Assembly: GCF_001186365.1 (NCBI RefSeq)
Contig: NZ_LDTZ01000022.1
Span: forward strand, 62,001-126,000
Source: Gordonia jacobaea
GTDB taxonomy: Bacteria > Actinomycetota > Actinomycetes > Mycobacteriales > Mycobacteriaceae
Length of the DNA stretch: 64,000 nt
Direction: 5' to 3'
Positions 34,737 to 45,085 of the stretch are shown here, in pieces (position 1 is the stretch's first letter; every line of letters starts with the position of its first letter). A program made the translations under genes and the position numbers. The notes under the pieces are model-generated. The model had not been told where the DNA came from and ran no database searches. It worked only from the letters and a program-made list of their open reading frames with translations.

Positions 34737-35697
34737 AGTCGTCGCGGTCGGTGTGGGCGAGAAGGTCGCCCAGCAGCTTGCTGACCTCGGCGGGCCGCTC
34801 CTGGTGGGCGAAGTGGCCGCTGCCGGGGATGGGGCGGTAGTCGAAGTCCGAGGCCCATTCGGCGCTGGCACCGACTGATTCGTCGGTGATGTAGGGATCG
34901 TCGACGCCGCGCACCGCGAGGACCGGGATGGACAACTGCTTCTCCATGAGGTCCATGAAGCGGACGCCGTCGGGTCGGAATTGCGACCGGAACACCCAGC
35001 GCTGGTACTCGAGGCTGCAGTGTGCGGCTCCGGGTATCTGGATCGCGGATCGGTTCTTGTCGACGGTGTCGGTGTAGTCGTCGGTGTCCTGCCATCCGAG
35101 GCCCGACCGCTCGGCGAAGTACTCGCCGATGAACGCGCCGTTGTGTCTGGTCAGTCGTCGTTCGGCCATGCGCGGCACCTGATTGCTCAAGAAGTTGCCG
35201 AGGAACGACGACCGCTGCTCGGCGTCGCGCAACACGTCGCGCCGCAGAACCCGCGGATGGGGTGAGGAGATGACCGCGATCGCGCGCACGGCGCGGGGGT
35301 GCAGCGTTGCGGTTGCCCAGCATGCCAACCCGCCGTCGGCATGGCCGATGAGCGTCGCGGACGTATGTCCGAGTGCACGGACGAGTCCGTTGGTGTCGCC
35401 AGCCAGCGTCCACCCGTCGTATCCGCGTGGGGGCTTGTCGCTGTCGCCGTAGCCGCGCAGATCCACCGCGACAGCGCGGTACCCAGCCTCGGTCAGGTCG
35501 GCCAGTTGGTGCCGCCAGCTCCACCAGAACTCACCGAAGCCGTGAAGCAGTAGCGCGAGCGGGCGGTCGGGACTCGGCGACGACGTGGTTGGACCGTCGG
35601 CTTCGACAGCGTGGAACCGCACCCCGTTGGCGCGAACGTCGAGATGACGCCAGGGCCCGGCGAACCGGACACTGGACGGGTCGGGGGCTGCGGCCAA
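34735..35697 (-). CDS. ephE: Epoxide hydrolase-like alpha/beta hydrolase (EphE)
   Basis: A 320-residue alpha/beta hydrolase of the epoxide hydrolase group. Oxyanion-hole HGFGEFWWSW (near 52), the lid-side motif AVDLRGYGDSDKPPRG, the nucleophile elbow LIGHADGGLACW (Asp nucleophile, near 122), the acid in LAVRGVDDPYIT and the base histidine in IPGSGHFAHQERP are all present. An Asp nucleophile favours epoxide (or haloalkane) hydrolysis over ester cleavage. It lies downstream of the holin-like gene (4-base gap), and both are convergent with the MarP-like gene, as in the mycobacterial Rv3669-Rv3671c arrangement (from memory). Confidence 0.88.
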   Translation of the reverse strand: MAAAPDPSSVRFAGPWRHLDVRANGVRFHAVEADGPTTSSPSPDRPLALLLHGFGEFWWSWRHQLADLTEAGYRAVAVDLRGYGDSDKPPRGYDGWTLAGDTNGLVRALGHTSATLIGHADGGLACWATATLHPRAVRAIAVISSPHPRVLRRDVLRDAEQRSSFLGNFLSNQVPRMAERRLTRHNGAFIGEYFAERSGLGWQDTDDYTDTVDKNRSAIQIPGAAHCSLEYQRWVFRSQFRPDGVRFMDLMEKQLSIPVLAVRGVDDPYITDESVGASAEWASDFDYRPIPGSGHFAHQERPAEVSKLLGDLLAHTDRDD

Positions 35698-35700
35698 ATC

Positions 35701-36225
35701 TCAGGCCTCGCGTGCGGGCGGTATCGCGGGATGACTACCGCCGTGCCCGATCGCCGCGTCGTCGTGGCGGCCCGGCAGCACGTTCTGCACTTCCTTGACG
35801 CTGCTGATCGTCTTCTTCGGACCGCGGACCCTCTTGAACACGAGGTAACCGACGAACGCTGCGATCAGCGTGATGAAAACGAGGATCGCGAACACGATCA
35901 GGAACGCGAGCCAGCGCGACACCCAGTTGTCGAGCAGTTCGGCGAGGAAGAAGAAGAAAAAGAAGCTCGCGTACAGAGCCATCACGCCCGCCACGATCAG
36001 CAGAGCGGTACCGGCACCCGCCTTCTTCGCGTCGTCGACCAACTCCGCCTTGGCCAGCGCGACCTCGGACCGGAACAGCGTCGAGACGCTCGCGGTGGCG
36101 TTCTTGACCAGGCTTCCGACGCTTGCCTCGCCGGACGAGTCGCGGTCGGCGTCACTCAGCGGGATCGACGGTGTCTTCCCCCCTGCGTTGCGGTAGTCGG
36201 ACCGGCCGGACTCGTTTCCACTCAC
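35701..36225 (-). CDS. Phage-holin-like / putative actinobacterial holin-X membrane protein
   Basis: A 174-residue protein starting at GTG 36225, where GGAGG lies 6 bases upstream; a frame to 36267 lacks such a site. After a hydrophilic N-terminus there is an amphipathic helix (VSTLFRSEVALAKAELVDDAKKAG) and two membrane helices (about 72-95, with seven Phe in FFFFFFL, and 103-128). This is the pattern of the phage_holin_3_6/DUF1469 proteins of actinobacteria. These are housekeeping membrane proteins; there is no phage context here. It precedes the EphE-like gene and is probably in the same transcript. Confidence 0.8.
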   Translation of the reverse strand: MSGNESGRSDYRNAGGKTPSIPLSDADRDSSGEASVGSLVKNATASVSTLFRSEVALAKAELVDDAKKAGAGTALLIVAGVMALYASFFFFFFLAELLDNWVSRWLAFLIVFAILVFITLIAAFVGYLVFKRVRGPKKTISSVKEVQNVLPGRHDDAAIGHGGSHPAIPPAREA

Positions 36226-36330
36226 AGCATCCTCCGTCTTTGGCGTTCTCCTGCCATATGTTGCCATGCGCCGGTCTCCGCGGTCGTGCCCGCCGCCACG
36301 TCGACGTGGCGTGTGGTGCGTGCCGCCCGA

Positions 36331-37353
36331 TCATGAGCGGTGTTGTCGCAGCGTGGCGAGTGCGGCCACTGCGGGATCGTGGTCGGCGATGTGCGCGTCG
36401 AGGATGTGCGCGGCTACCTCGCCCGGCAGGTCGACGAGTGCCTGGGCGAGTCTGCTGCGCGCTCGCGAATCGAGATTGTCGCTGTCGAGGAGTCGGCCGA
36501 GTTCTGTCGCGATGTCGTCGGCGGTATCGACGGCGTGCGCGAGATCGCGGAGCGTATCGGCCGCGTCGACGTCGTGACTGCCGTCGACGATCATGTCGAT
36601 CAGCCGCGGAATCATGTCGGCGTGACCTCGTGATCCGAGGACGAGTGTCACGGCATCGGCGACGGCGCGGTCGGAGTCGTCGAGTGCTCGCCGCAGGAGT
36701 TCGTCGGCCGTGTCGGTGCCCAGCTTCGAGATCGCCGACACCGCGCGGCGTCGAATCTCAGGGTCTGCGGAGTCGAGGCCAGAGCCGAGAGCAGCCTCGG
36801 CGGCGGGATCTGCGGCACTGGCGAGCGCCCAGACGAGGGTGCCGGCGACATTCGTATCGGGCTCGGCCAGAACGGCTTTCGCGAGTGCTTCCGGTGAGAG
36901 TCGTCCGTCGCGCGCGGTCAGCGCGGCCCGCTGGCGTAGGGCCGCGGAGTCGGAGTCGAGATCGTGGAGCAGTTTCACCGAGTTCAGCACGTCCTCCCAG
37001 TCGGTGGGCGCGGCGTCGGCGATGCGGGTCAGGAGCGTGAGCAACTCGGTCTCGCGCGAGATTCGTTGGCGCGTCTGCGCGATGAGCTCGTCGACCATGT
37101 CTGCGGGCTCTGCGGTCCCCGGGGTGTCCAGCAGCGTTTTGATGCCCGCCAGCGGCACACCGAGCGCGCGGAGCCCGACGACGCGGAACAGCCGCGCGAT
37201 GTCGTCGGGGGAGTAGTCGCGGTATCCGCCCGTCGTGCGGGTCGCGGGTCGCACCAGGCCGAGCCGGTCGTAGTGCCGCAGCATCCGGACGCTGACGCCC
37301 GAATGCCGCGACACCTCACCGATCAGCATCGTCGACGCGGACGGGTGCACCAC
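36331..37353 (-). CDS. MerR-type regulator fused to HEAT repeats
   Basis: A 340-residue fusion. Residues 9-78 are a MerR winged helix (MLIGEVSRHSGVSVRMLRHY, then GYRDYSPDDIARLFRVVGLR). A coiled helix (about 85-115) follows, then residues 140-335 form HEAT-like helical repeats (DPEIRRRAVSAISKLG, DRAVADAVTLVLGSRG). Instead of a small ligand pocket the sensor part is thus a protein-binding solenoid. The start is GTG 37353 or ATG 37329; both overlap the end of the upstream HEAT-repeat gene, so the two are coupled. A physical interaction of the two products is a fair inference. Confidence 0.82.
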   Translation of the reverse strand: MVHPSASTMLIGEVSRHSGVSVRMLRHYDRLGLVRPATRTTGGYRDYSPDDIARLFRVVGLRALGVPLAGIKTLLDTPGTAEPADMVDELIAQTRQRISRETELLTLLTRIADAAPTDWEDVLNSVKLLHDLDSDSAALRQRAALTARDGRLSPEALAKAVLAEPDTNVAGTLVWALASAADPAAEAALGSGLDSADPEIRRRAVSAISKLGTDTADELLRRALDDSDRAVADAVTLVLGSRGHADMIPRLIDMIVDGSHDVDAADTLRDLAHAVDTADDIATELGRLLDSDNLDSRARSRLAQALVDLPGEVAAHILDAHIADHDPAVAALATLRQHRS

Positions 37354-37972
37354 GCAGTGTCAGTGCGCGCCGTGCCTGCTCGACCGCGTCGGCGAAGTCG
37401 CCGTCCGGGTCGTTCATCAGGTGCCGGGTGGCGTCGGCGTGAATGCGCACCGCTTCGGAGTCGCTCGCGCTCGCCGTGTCGACAACGGAAGTTGCCGACT
37501 CGCCGAGTGCGCTTAGCGCACGGCTGAGACTGCGCTGCACCTCCCGGTCGCCGCGGCCGAGCTCTGCGGCCAGGGCGGCTGCGAGATCGGCGACCTCTTC
37601 ATCGGGAACGAGCGCGACCGCCGTCCGCCACGCGGTTCGGGCCACGTCGTCGTCCGGATCGTGCAGTAGGTCCGTGACGTGCCGATAGACACTGCGATCG
37701 CCGATCTTCGACAGCGTGTGCAACGCCTGACTGCGCGCCTGCGCCGACGTCGAATCCAACTGCGCCAGTACTCGGGGCACCGTCGCTGACGGCGGTGTCC
37801 GGGTGAGCGCCCAGGTCAGCATGTCGCGGACGAAGAAGTCGGGTTCAACGCCGCTGCGGTGTACCAGAGTGTCGACCAGCGCCGGATCGGGTTCGGTCCC
37901 CGCCGCCAGTGCCGCCCGCAGCCGTATCGACGAATCCGGCGCCGACAGCGCGTCGATAAGTGTCTGAGTCAT
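37316..37972 (-). CDS. HEAT-repeat protein
   Basis: A 218-residue all-helical repeat protein. Units such as DSSIRLRAALAAGTEP, SAQARSQALHTLSKIGD and DDDVARTAWRTAVALV recur about every 31-35 residues, typical of HEAT/PBS-lyase-type solenoids used for protein binding. The ATG at 37972 has GGAGG with 8-base spacing. It ends inside the start of the MerR-HEAT gene, forming a two-gene unit. It lacks any enzyme motif. It may be an anti-activator or partner of the MerR protein, which carries similar repeats. Confidence 0.8.
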   Translation of the reverse strand: MTQTLIDALSAPDSSIRLRAALAAGTEPDPALVDTLVHRSGVEPDFFVRDMLTWALTRTPPSATVPRVLAQLDSTSAQARSQALHTLSKIGDRSVYRHVTDLLHDPDDDVARTAWRTAVALVPDEEVADLAAALAAELGRGDREVQRSLSRALSALGESATSVVDTASASDSEAVRIHADATRHLMNDPDGDFADAVEQARRALTLRGAPVRVDDADR

Positions 37973-38061
37973 CGTGATCACCTCCGCGACCCAGTCAAAA
38001 CCCTGTCACCGTGTCAGGGTCAAGAGCAAGACCGCCTTGAGATGGGATCGCCAGACGCAGC

Positions 38062-38152
38062 TCGCCCGTTTTCAGTCATTTTTTCGTCGGCTGTCGACCC
38101 CGACCTGGGCTTTTGCCGGTCGGCGCCGCGCCGAATGACTGAAAACGGGCGA
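38062..38152. repeat. Palindromic repeat family, copy B (91 bp)
   Basis: Perfect 19-bp terminal inverted repeats TCGCCCGTTTTCAGTCATT (38062-38080) and its complement (38134-38152) enclose a core with GACCTGGGCTTTTGCCGG. The core and ends match copy A at 18940-19042. It lies between the acs stop and the start region of the HEAT-repeat gene, both on the minus strand. It could act as terminator of acs, since a T run follows the arm on each side. Confidence 0.8.
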
Positions 38153-38166
38153 ACAGTACGTGCGGA

Positions 38167-40119
<1,953 letters not shown>

Positions 40120-40292
40120 CTCTGAGCAGGGCCTTTCACTCTCGGTGTGCATTCACGCGACTCCACCCGCAGTGAGGTGGGGCGTGCCGGGGTCTCATTG
40201 TGAGGGTAGTCACGTTGGGGTGGCGTTGCAGTCGCCGGGGGACTGGCGGCACAGCTCGCGCGCCGAGCTGTCGATCGGGTGCGACGAACGGT

Positions 40293-40772
40293 TCACACGG
40301 CGTCTGACACCGGAACAACGATCTGGGTGATCATGTCCTCCGGATCGGCGTCGGGAGTCGGCTGAGTCAGATAGATCTCCCACACGACGTCCCCGCGGAT
40401 CAGCGAGTGATCGGCAATCCATGCGAACAACTCCGCGTAGACGTCGGACAGGTAGTCGTAGTTTCCGCGATGGTCGTAGGTGACCGCGCGACCTCCCGGC
40501 GTCTGGAACGGCGCCACGTCATCGGTCACTTCGATGACTCCGTCGACGGGGAACCCGACACCGACATCAATGGTGTCGGTAGGGAGGCCGAAGGTCAGCC
40601 CACGTGGCGGGCCGGTGATCGCCAGCCCCGACGACGCGATCGCCGCGGGCAGTTTGCCGAACGCGTCGTCGTAGAAGCTACGCAGCGCGTCAAAGGTCAC
40701 GGTCGCGCGTATCAGCGCTAGTTGCTCGGCGTCGACGGAGGTGATCTGTGGTTCCTGGGTGAGAAGAGGCAT
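40293..40772 (-). CDS. GyrI-like / effector-binding domain protein
   Basis: A 159-residue single-domain protein resembling the effector-binding half of AraC/MerR regulators (GyrI-like fold) without a DNA-binding part. It shows FYDDAFGKLPAAIASSGLAITGPP, FPVDGVIEVTDDVAPFQTPGG, the family glutamate-rich end DVVWEIYLTQPTPDADPEDM and two repeated beta-alpha halves. Such stand-alone domains bind hydrophobic ligands. It is a single gene next to acs with a 140-base gap. The true role is unknown. Confidence 0.75.
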   Translation of the reverse strand: MPLLTQEPQITSVDAEQLALIRATVTFDALRSFYDDAFGKLPAAIASSGLAITGPPRGLTFGLPTDTIDVGVGFPVDGVIEVTDDVAPFQTPGGRAVTYDHRGNYDYLSDVYAELFAWIADHSLIRGDVVWEIYLTQPTPDADPEDMITQIVVPVSDAV

Positions 40773-40910
40773 GCTTCGACGGTGTCACAGTTGCGTGGCC
40801 GCGACCGGGTATTGGCCGGGCGGGCTCCAGCTGGGTGGGGGTATTTGCGGGGTGGGTGCGCGCCGGGGCACGATTCGTGGCTGCGCCGGCATCGATTACC
40901 GTGGCGAACT

Positions 40911-41666
40911 GTGACTACCGACCCTCTCGCGCCGCTTGTGGAGTTGCCCGGCGTGCGCGAGGCCGCCGACCGTGCGCGCGATGCGCTCGGCGCCGTGCAC
41001 CGGCATCCGGCCAATTTGCGTGGCTGGAACAACACCGCGACAGAGGCGTCGTGGCGAGCCGGCCGATCGTCTGCGGCGATCGACGGGGGGAGCGTCGAAC
41101 TGAGGCGCGACGGAGACTTCGACGACCCGATCCTTGCCGGTGCGATGCGGGTGGCCCAGGCGCTCGATGGTGATTCGCTCGATGCGTTGACGTCGGTGTA
41201 CCGACGCGCGCCCGCGCAGGCGTTCGCGCGACTGCACATGCTGGCCGCCGCCGACCTCGTCGACGACCCCGACCTGCTCGGCCGTCCGCGACCCGGCTCC
41301 GACGTCGCGACGCGCCTCGAACTCCTCGGACAGTTGATCACCGGCGCGACGTCGGCACCTGCACCGGTGCTGGCCGCAGTGGTGCACGGCGAACTGTTGA
41401 CGCTCGACGCATTCGGTAGCGCCAGCGGTGTCGTCGCCCGCGCGGCGTCGCGCCTGACGTCGACGTCGAGTGGCCTCGATCCACACAGCCTCGGTGTGCC
41501 GGAAGTGACCTGGTTCAAGAAGGTCGACGAATATCGTTCGCTGGCAACAGGATTCGGTACCGGTGAGCCGGCAGCACTGGGCGCGTGGATCGTGTTCTGC
41601 TGCGAGGCGATGGTGGCGGGAGCGACAGAGGCGAAGTCGATCGCCGACGCCGCCCGCGCGGGATGA
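40911..41666 (+). CDS. Conserved actinobacterial protein (Rv3662c-like)
   Basis: A 251-residue, mainly helical protein. The segment TEASWRAGRSSAAIDGGSVE near residue 45 resembles the N-terminal region of Fic/DOC proteins, but the Fic core HxFx(D/E)GNGR is absent, so any link is loose. The GTG start at 40911 has no ribosome site; GATTAC about 14 bases upstream could be part of a promoter and the transcript may be leaderless. By position it corresponds to M. tuberculosis Rv3662c (from memory). A strong hairpin follows at 41733-41771. Confidence 0.7.
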   Translation: MTTDPLAPLVELPGVREAADRARDALGAVHRHPANLRGWNNTATEASWRAGRSSAAIDGGSVELRRDGDFDDPILAGAMRVAQALDGDSLDALTSVYRRAPAQAFARLHMLAAADLVDDPDLLGRPRPGSDVATRLELLGQLITGATSAPAPVLAAVVHGELLTLDAFGSASGVVARAASRLTSTSSGLDPHSLGVPEVTWFKKVDEYRSLATGFGTGEPAALGAWIVFCCEAMVAGATEAKSIADAARAG

Positions 41667-41732
41667 TTGCCGCCTGATTGGTGCCGGGGAGCCGGACGCT
41701 GCCAGCGAGCGAAGACTTGCCCAGACAGCACT

Positions 41733-41771
41733 GCGGGCGGCCCACCTGTCTCTCGACAGGTTGCCGCCCGC
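41733..41771 (+). terminator. Long two-part hairpin after the Rv3662c-like gene
   Basis: GCGGGCGGC (41733-41741) pairs with GCCGCCCGC (41763-41771). Inside, ACCTGTC (41744-41750) pairs with GACAGGT (41755-41761) around TCTC. The stem totals 16 bp with a small bulge and lies 67 bases after the stop. Confidence 0.7.
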
Positions 41772-42415
41772 GTAGCACGGACCCAAGTTACCAAGCGTGC
41801 TGCGGTGGGTTGTGGTCACCGCCTCGGCGAGGGATCACGTTCTGCGAGAACAGGTCTCCTCCGTCGCGCTGCCCTTGCTCTCTGGCCCGCTCACGGCATC
41901 CGTCGATGTCGGTGCCGGACGAACTCTCGGGCCAGGCGTGGCGCTGCAGTTGTCGGAGTTGTTGCTCGAAGCCGCGATGTCGCAGGCGCACAACACTTGT
42001 GCCTAATGCGGCGTGCTCCGCGTGGGTGCTTGCCGCCCGTGCTGGGAGTGCTCGCCGGGGGGTTCGGTCCTTCTCTTCCGGATCGGACTTTGCTCGACGA
42101 GGTTTCCGTGATTTACGTTCTACACCGTGATCGGCGTCACATCAACCCCCTCGGGCACTGCTCCACAGAACTCATTCGAGGAAGCTCGGCGGACGGGAAT
42201 GTGGACCCGAACCGGGGCTCGGGATCAGGCCCGAAAGGCGCCCAGCGGTCGTTTGACCCACACGGAACCCCCGCGGATTCGGTTCGACATCTTTAACTTC
42301 GATCGACGCGCAAGAGGACTAGTCGGCATATTCGCAGGTCCAGGCCTTACGCGACTCAAACGCCGTTCAGGACGAGCGACCGCTCGGCGAACTATCACAA
42401 ATGCTGCAATCACTA
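41772..42415. other. Gene-poor stretch before the 6C RNA
   Basis: About 640 bases in which I find no convincing gene on either strand. Open frames of 60-210 codons exist but have Arg/Ser/Cys-rich, patternless products. Base composition falls towards 42260-42450 (more A and T than neighbours). In M. tuberculosis the matching place carries a HAD-family phosphatase gene (Rv3661, from memory), of which I see no trace. It may be a decayed gene or inserted DNA. Confidence 0.5.
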
Positions 42416-42444
42416 TTCTCACCTGCGGTTCACATGTGTATAGT
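42416..42444 (+). promoter_or_regulatory. Promoter of the 6C RNA
   Basis: TATAGT at 42439-42444 is a good -10 box. TTCTCA at 42416-42421, 17 bases upstream, is a possible -35. Transcription would start near 42451, directly at the first hairpin of the RNA. Confidence 0.6.
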
Positions 42445-42450
42445 CAGTGC

Positions 42451-42546
42451 TACCCGGTTCTTTATTGAACCGGCGCCTTTCAGCCCGACCCCCCGGGGCT
42501 GAAACGCGACAACCCCGGCCCCCTCCCCCCCTGGCCGGGGTTGTCC
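42451..42546 (+). ncRNA. 6C small RNA (B11 type)
   Basis: Three hairpins in about 95 bases. Stem 1 is CCGGTTC/GAACCGG (42454-42460, 42467-42473). Stem 2 is TTTCAGCCC/GGGCTGAAA (42478-42486, 42496-42504) with a loop holding six C (42489-42494). Stem 3 is ACAACCCCGGCC/GGCCGGGGTTGT (42509-42520, 42533-42544) with a C-rich loop (seven consecutive C). Two stems with C6 loops define the actinobacterial 6C RNA. In M. tuberculosis the 6C RNA B11 lies beside Rv3660c, the ssd gene, which is also the neighbour here. It acts by pairing its C-rich loops with G-rich ribosome sites. The third stem doubles as the terminator. Confidence 0.85.
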
Positions 42547-42664
42547 TCTGTCTGGGGTCGTTCATTTTTCGGCGCGGCGGGTGGCCGCGTTTAATCGCCG
42601 GGCTGGGCGGATCTGGACGCGTCAATCTGCGGTCAATCAATGTGATGAGCGTACACCATTGTTG

Positions 42665-42690
42665 AGCAGATTCAGTATAGTGAATCTGCT
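42665..42690 (+). promoter_or_regulatory. Perfect inverted repeat upstream of ssd
   Basis: AGCAGATTCA (42665-42674) and TGAATCTGCT (42681-42690) are exact complements around GTATAG. It lies 63 bases before the ssd start, in the control region of the tad operon. It may be an operator or a small terminator; the centre resembles a -10 box (TATAGT), so a repressor bound here would cover a promoter. Confidence 0.5.
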
Positions 42691-42752
42691 TACATCGAAC
42701 CGCCCACCGAGTCGCGCGTGCGTCTCATCCACAAGCACGCCTCAGTCCACAG

Positions 42753-43874
42753 ATGTGCCCACTCCTTGCGGTGCCGGGCGTACCGGCGACCGATGCGACG
42801 CATGCTCGGTTCATGTCCGACGACCTCCTCGCCCTCGTGGCCGAACACCTGCACGACGACGTTGCCCGGTGCGCCGCAGCAGCGGGATATCGGTTGATCC
42901 CAGGTGACGCACGTGAGTGCCGACGGGACTGGCTGAGAACGCGGGCGGTGGTGCTCGATCCGCCCGCAGTCGCGACACTCGCACCGAGCTCACTGCCACG
43001 GCGTGGCGGCGTCGTGCTGATCTCCGATACTGAACCCGCTTCCGCGACGTGGCGCGGTGCGCTCGATCTCGGCGCCGTCGACTCCGCGGTTCTTCCAGAA
43101 GACGAGTCCCACCTGGTGCGGATTCTCACCGAGTTGCGGCTGCCGGCGTCACGCCAGGCAGGAGCGTTGGCGTTCATTCCGGCGCACGGCGGGGCCGGAG
43201 CGTCGACACTCGCCGTCGCGAGCGCGCTGGCCGCCGTCGAGAGCGGAGAGCGGGTGTTGCTGCTCGACATCGACGAACTCGGGGCTGGGTTGGATCTCAC
43301 GCTCGGTGTGGAGGCGCGCGAAGGGCTCCGGTGGCAAGACCTCTCCTTCGACGAGGGGGCCGTCAGCGGTGCTTCGCTCCGAAATGCGTTGCCGCGCTAC
43401 AACGACAGGCTCGCGCTGGTCACCGGTAGGCGTGATGACATCCGACCGCTCGCCCGTGGGCCCGTGCTCGCAGCGGTAGACGCCGGTCGCGCTCATGGCG
43501 ACCTCGTGATCGCAGACCTCCCGCGTGCCGATACCCCGGTGGTCCGCGCGGTGGCCGAGTCGGCCGAGTTGGTGGTGGTCGTGACGACTCCGACCGTCGC
43601 GGGAACTGCCGCCGCACGTCTGCTGATCGCTCGATTGTTGACGGCGTGCCCGCGTGTCGAGCTCGTGATCCGCGGGCCGTCTCCTGGCGGGTTGCGAGCG
43701 GCTCAGGTTGCCGACGCCGTCGGTGTGCCGTTGATTGCCGCGTGCCGACCCGACCCGCGCCTGGCCATGCGCCTCGAGGCCGGACGCCTGCGGGTCGCGC
43801 CGCGCAGTCCGCTGGGCCGAGCAGCGTCGGCCGTGTACTCGCGATTCACCGATGCTCGAGTGGCGGCGTCATGA
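42753..43874 (+). CDS. ssd: Septum site-determining protein Ssd / CpaE-like ATPase
   Basis: A 373-residue MinD/ParA-like protein. The N-terminal 130 residues resemble a receiver-like domain of CpaE; the rest is a P-loop-type fold with the loop PAHGGAGASTLAVASALA. The usual lysines of the deviant Walker A (KGGxGK[ST]) are missing, which is also the case in mycobacterial Ssd and suggests weak or no ATP hydrolysis. LLLDIDELGAGLDLTLG and VIADLPRAD match the other switch regions. It heads the tad operon, overlapping tadA by four bases. It is linked to positioning of the pilus machine and, in mycobacteria, to cell division. Confidence 0.88.
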   Translation: MCPLLAVPGVPATDATHARFMSDDLLALVAEHLHDDVARCAAAAGYRLIPGDARECRRDWLRTRAVVLDPPAVATLAPSSLPRRGGVVLISDTEPASATWRGALDLGAVDSAVLPEDESHLVRILTELRLPASRQAGALAFIPAHGGAGASTLAVASALAAVESGERVLLLDIDELGAGLDLTLGVEAREGLRWQDLSFDEGAVSGASLRNALPRYNDRLALVTGRRDDIRPLARGPVLAAVDAGRAHGDLVIADLPRADTPVVRAVAESAELVVVVTTPTVAGTAAARLLIARLLTACPRVELVIRGPSPGGLRAAQVADAVGVPLIAACRPDPRLAMRLEAGRLRVAPRSPLGRAASAVYSRFTDARVAAS

Positions 43875-45085
43875 GTAGCGTGGCGCCACAGAGGGTGTCA
43901 CGGCTGCAGTCGACCAATGCGACCTCCGACGACGCTCTGATCGATCGGGTGCGCGAACGCCTCGCCAAGGAGTCGGCCGAACCGACGGCTGCGGTGATCG
44001 CGGAGGCGATTCGCGCCGAGTCGGGTGGTGTCCTCGGCGATACCGATCTGCTTGCGGCACTGCGACATCTGCAGACCGAACTGACGGGCGCGGGCCGACT
44101 CGAAGTGCTTCTCGCCGAGCCCGGCGTCGCCGACGTGCTCGTCGTCGGACCGCAGCGGGTCTGGGTCGATCGGGGCGGTGGTCTCGAACCGACAGGTATC
44201 ACCTTCGACGACGACGCGGCAGTTCGACGACTCGCGAGTCGGCTGGCGCTCGGCGCTGGGAGACGTCTCGACGACGCGCAACCGTGGGTCGACGCCCAGC
44301 TCACCTCACTCGGCAGGCGCGGACTCACCGTACGACTCCACGCGGTCATCCCTCCGCTGGCCGCGGACGGCACGTGTATCTCGCTGCGGGTATTGCGAAC
44401 GGCCGGAATGGATATGGCGGGACTGATCGCGTCGGGGGCGGTCCCGCCCGAGTTGGTCGCGGTGCTAGAAGCGATGGTCGCCGCACGTCTGGCCTTTCTC
44501 ATTGTCGGCGGGACCGGCTCGGGTAAGACGACTCTGCTGAACGCGCTGATCGGTGCGATGGCCCCGACCGATCGGGTGCTGTGCGTCGAGGACGCCTTGG
44601 AACTCGCCCCTGCGCATCCGCATGTGGTGCGTCTCGTCGCGCGAACGTCGAATGTCGAAGGGATGGGGGAGGTTCCGGTGCGTGTTCTCGTCCGTCAGGC
44701 GCTGCGAATGCGTCCCGACCGCATTATCGTCGGCGAGGTTCGCGGCGCCGAGGTCATCGACCTCCTCACCGCGCTCAACACTGGTCACGAGGGTAGTGGC
44801 GGGACGTTGCACGCGAACTCGACGTCGGAGGTTCCCGCTCGTATGGAAGCGCTTGCGGCACTTGGGGGAATGAACCGGGAAGCCTTGCACTCACAGCTTG
44901 CCGCCGCTGTACGAATCGTCGTCGGGGTGAGTCGTACGGCCGGTGGCGCGCGGGGGATCGTCGAAATCGGACTGGTATCACGGAACGCCGACGGGTGGGT
45001 CACGATACTGCCGATCTGGCTGCGCAACAGTGGATTCACCGACCATCGTGCTGAGTTCGACGCGATGGTCGAGGAACGCACATGA
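43871..45085 (+). CDS. tadA: TadA-type secretion/pilus ATPase
   Basis: A 404-residue type II/IV secretion ATPase (CpaF/TadA family) that powers Flp pilus assembly. The N-terminal helical domain (1-90) is followed by SLRVLRTAGMDM, Walker A LIVGGTGSGKTTLLNALIGA (near residue 220), an Asp box VLCVEDALELAP, Walker B MRPDRIIVGEVRGAEV and a His box TGHEGSGGTLHAN. The ATG overlaps the ssd stop (ATGA), and its own stop overlaps tadB likewise. The frame is open upstream to 43646, but that part lies inside ssd. It is the counterpart of Rv3659c. Confidence 0.94.
   Translation: MSSVAPQRVSRLQSTNATSDDALIDRVRERLAKESAEPTAAVIAEAIRAESGGVLGDTDLLAALRHLQTELTGAGRLEVLLAEPGVADVLVVGPQRVWVDRGGGLEPTGITFDDDAAVRRLASRLALGAGRRLDDAQPWVDAQLTSLGRRGLTVRLHAVIPPLAADGTCISLRVLRTAGMDMAGLIASGAVPPELVAVLEAMVAARLAFLIVGGTGSGKTTLLNALIGAMAPTDRVLCVEDALELAPAHPHVVRLVARTSNVEGMGEVPVRVLVRQALRMRPDRIIVGEVRGAEVIDLLTALNTGHEGSGGTLHANSTSEVPARMEALAALGGMNREALHSQLAAAVRIVVGVSRTAGGARGIVEIGLVSRNADGWVTILPIWLRNSGFTDHRAEFDAMVEERT

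Noticed and set aside
35701..36225. Holin-like gene as a sign of a prophage
   Set aside because: No other phage gene is nearby, and the gene is part of a conserved chromosomal neighbourhood.
41678..42296. Open frames of 150-209 codons in the gene-poor gap
   Set aside because: Products are Arg/Ser/Cys-rich without domain patterns, and no ribosome sites are seen.
43646..43870. Upstream extension of tadA
   Set aside because: It lies within ssd in another frame; the four-base overlap at 43871 is the typical coupled start.
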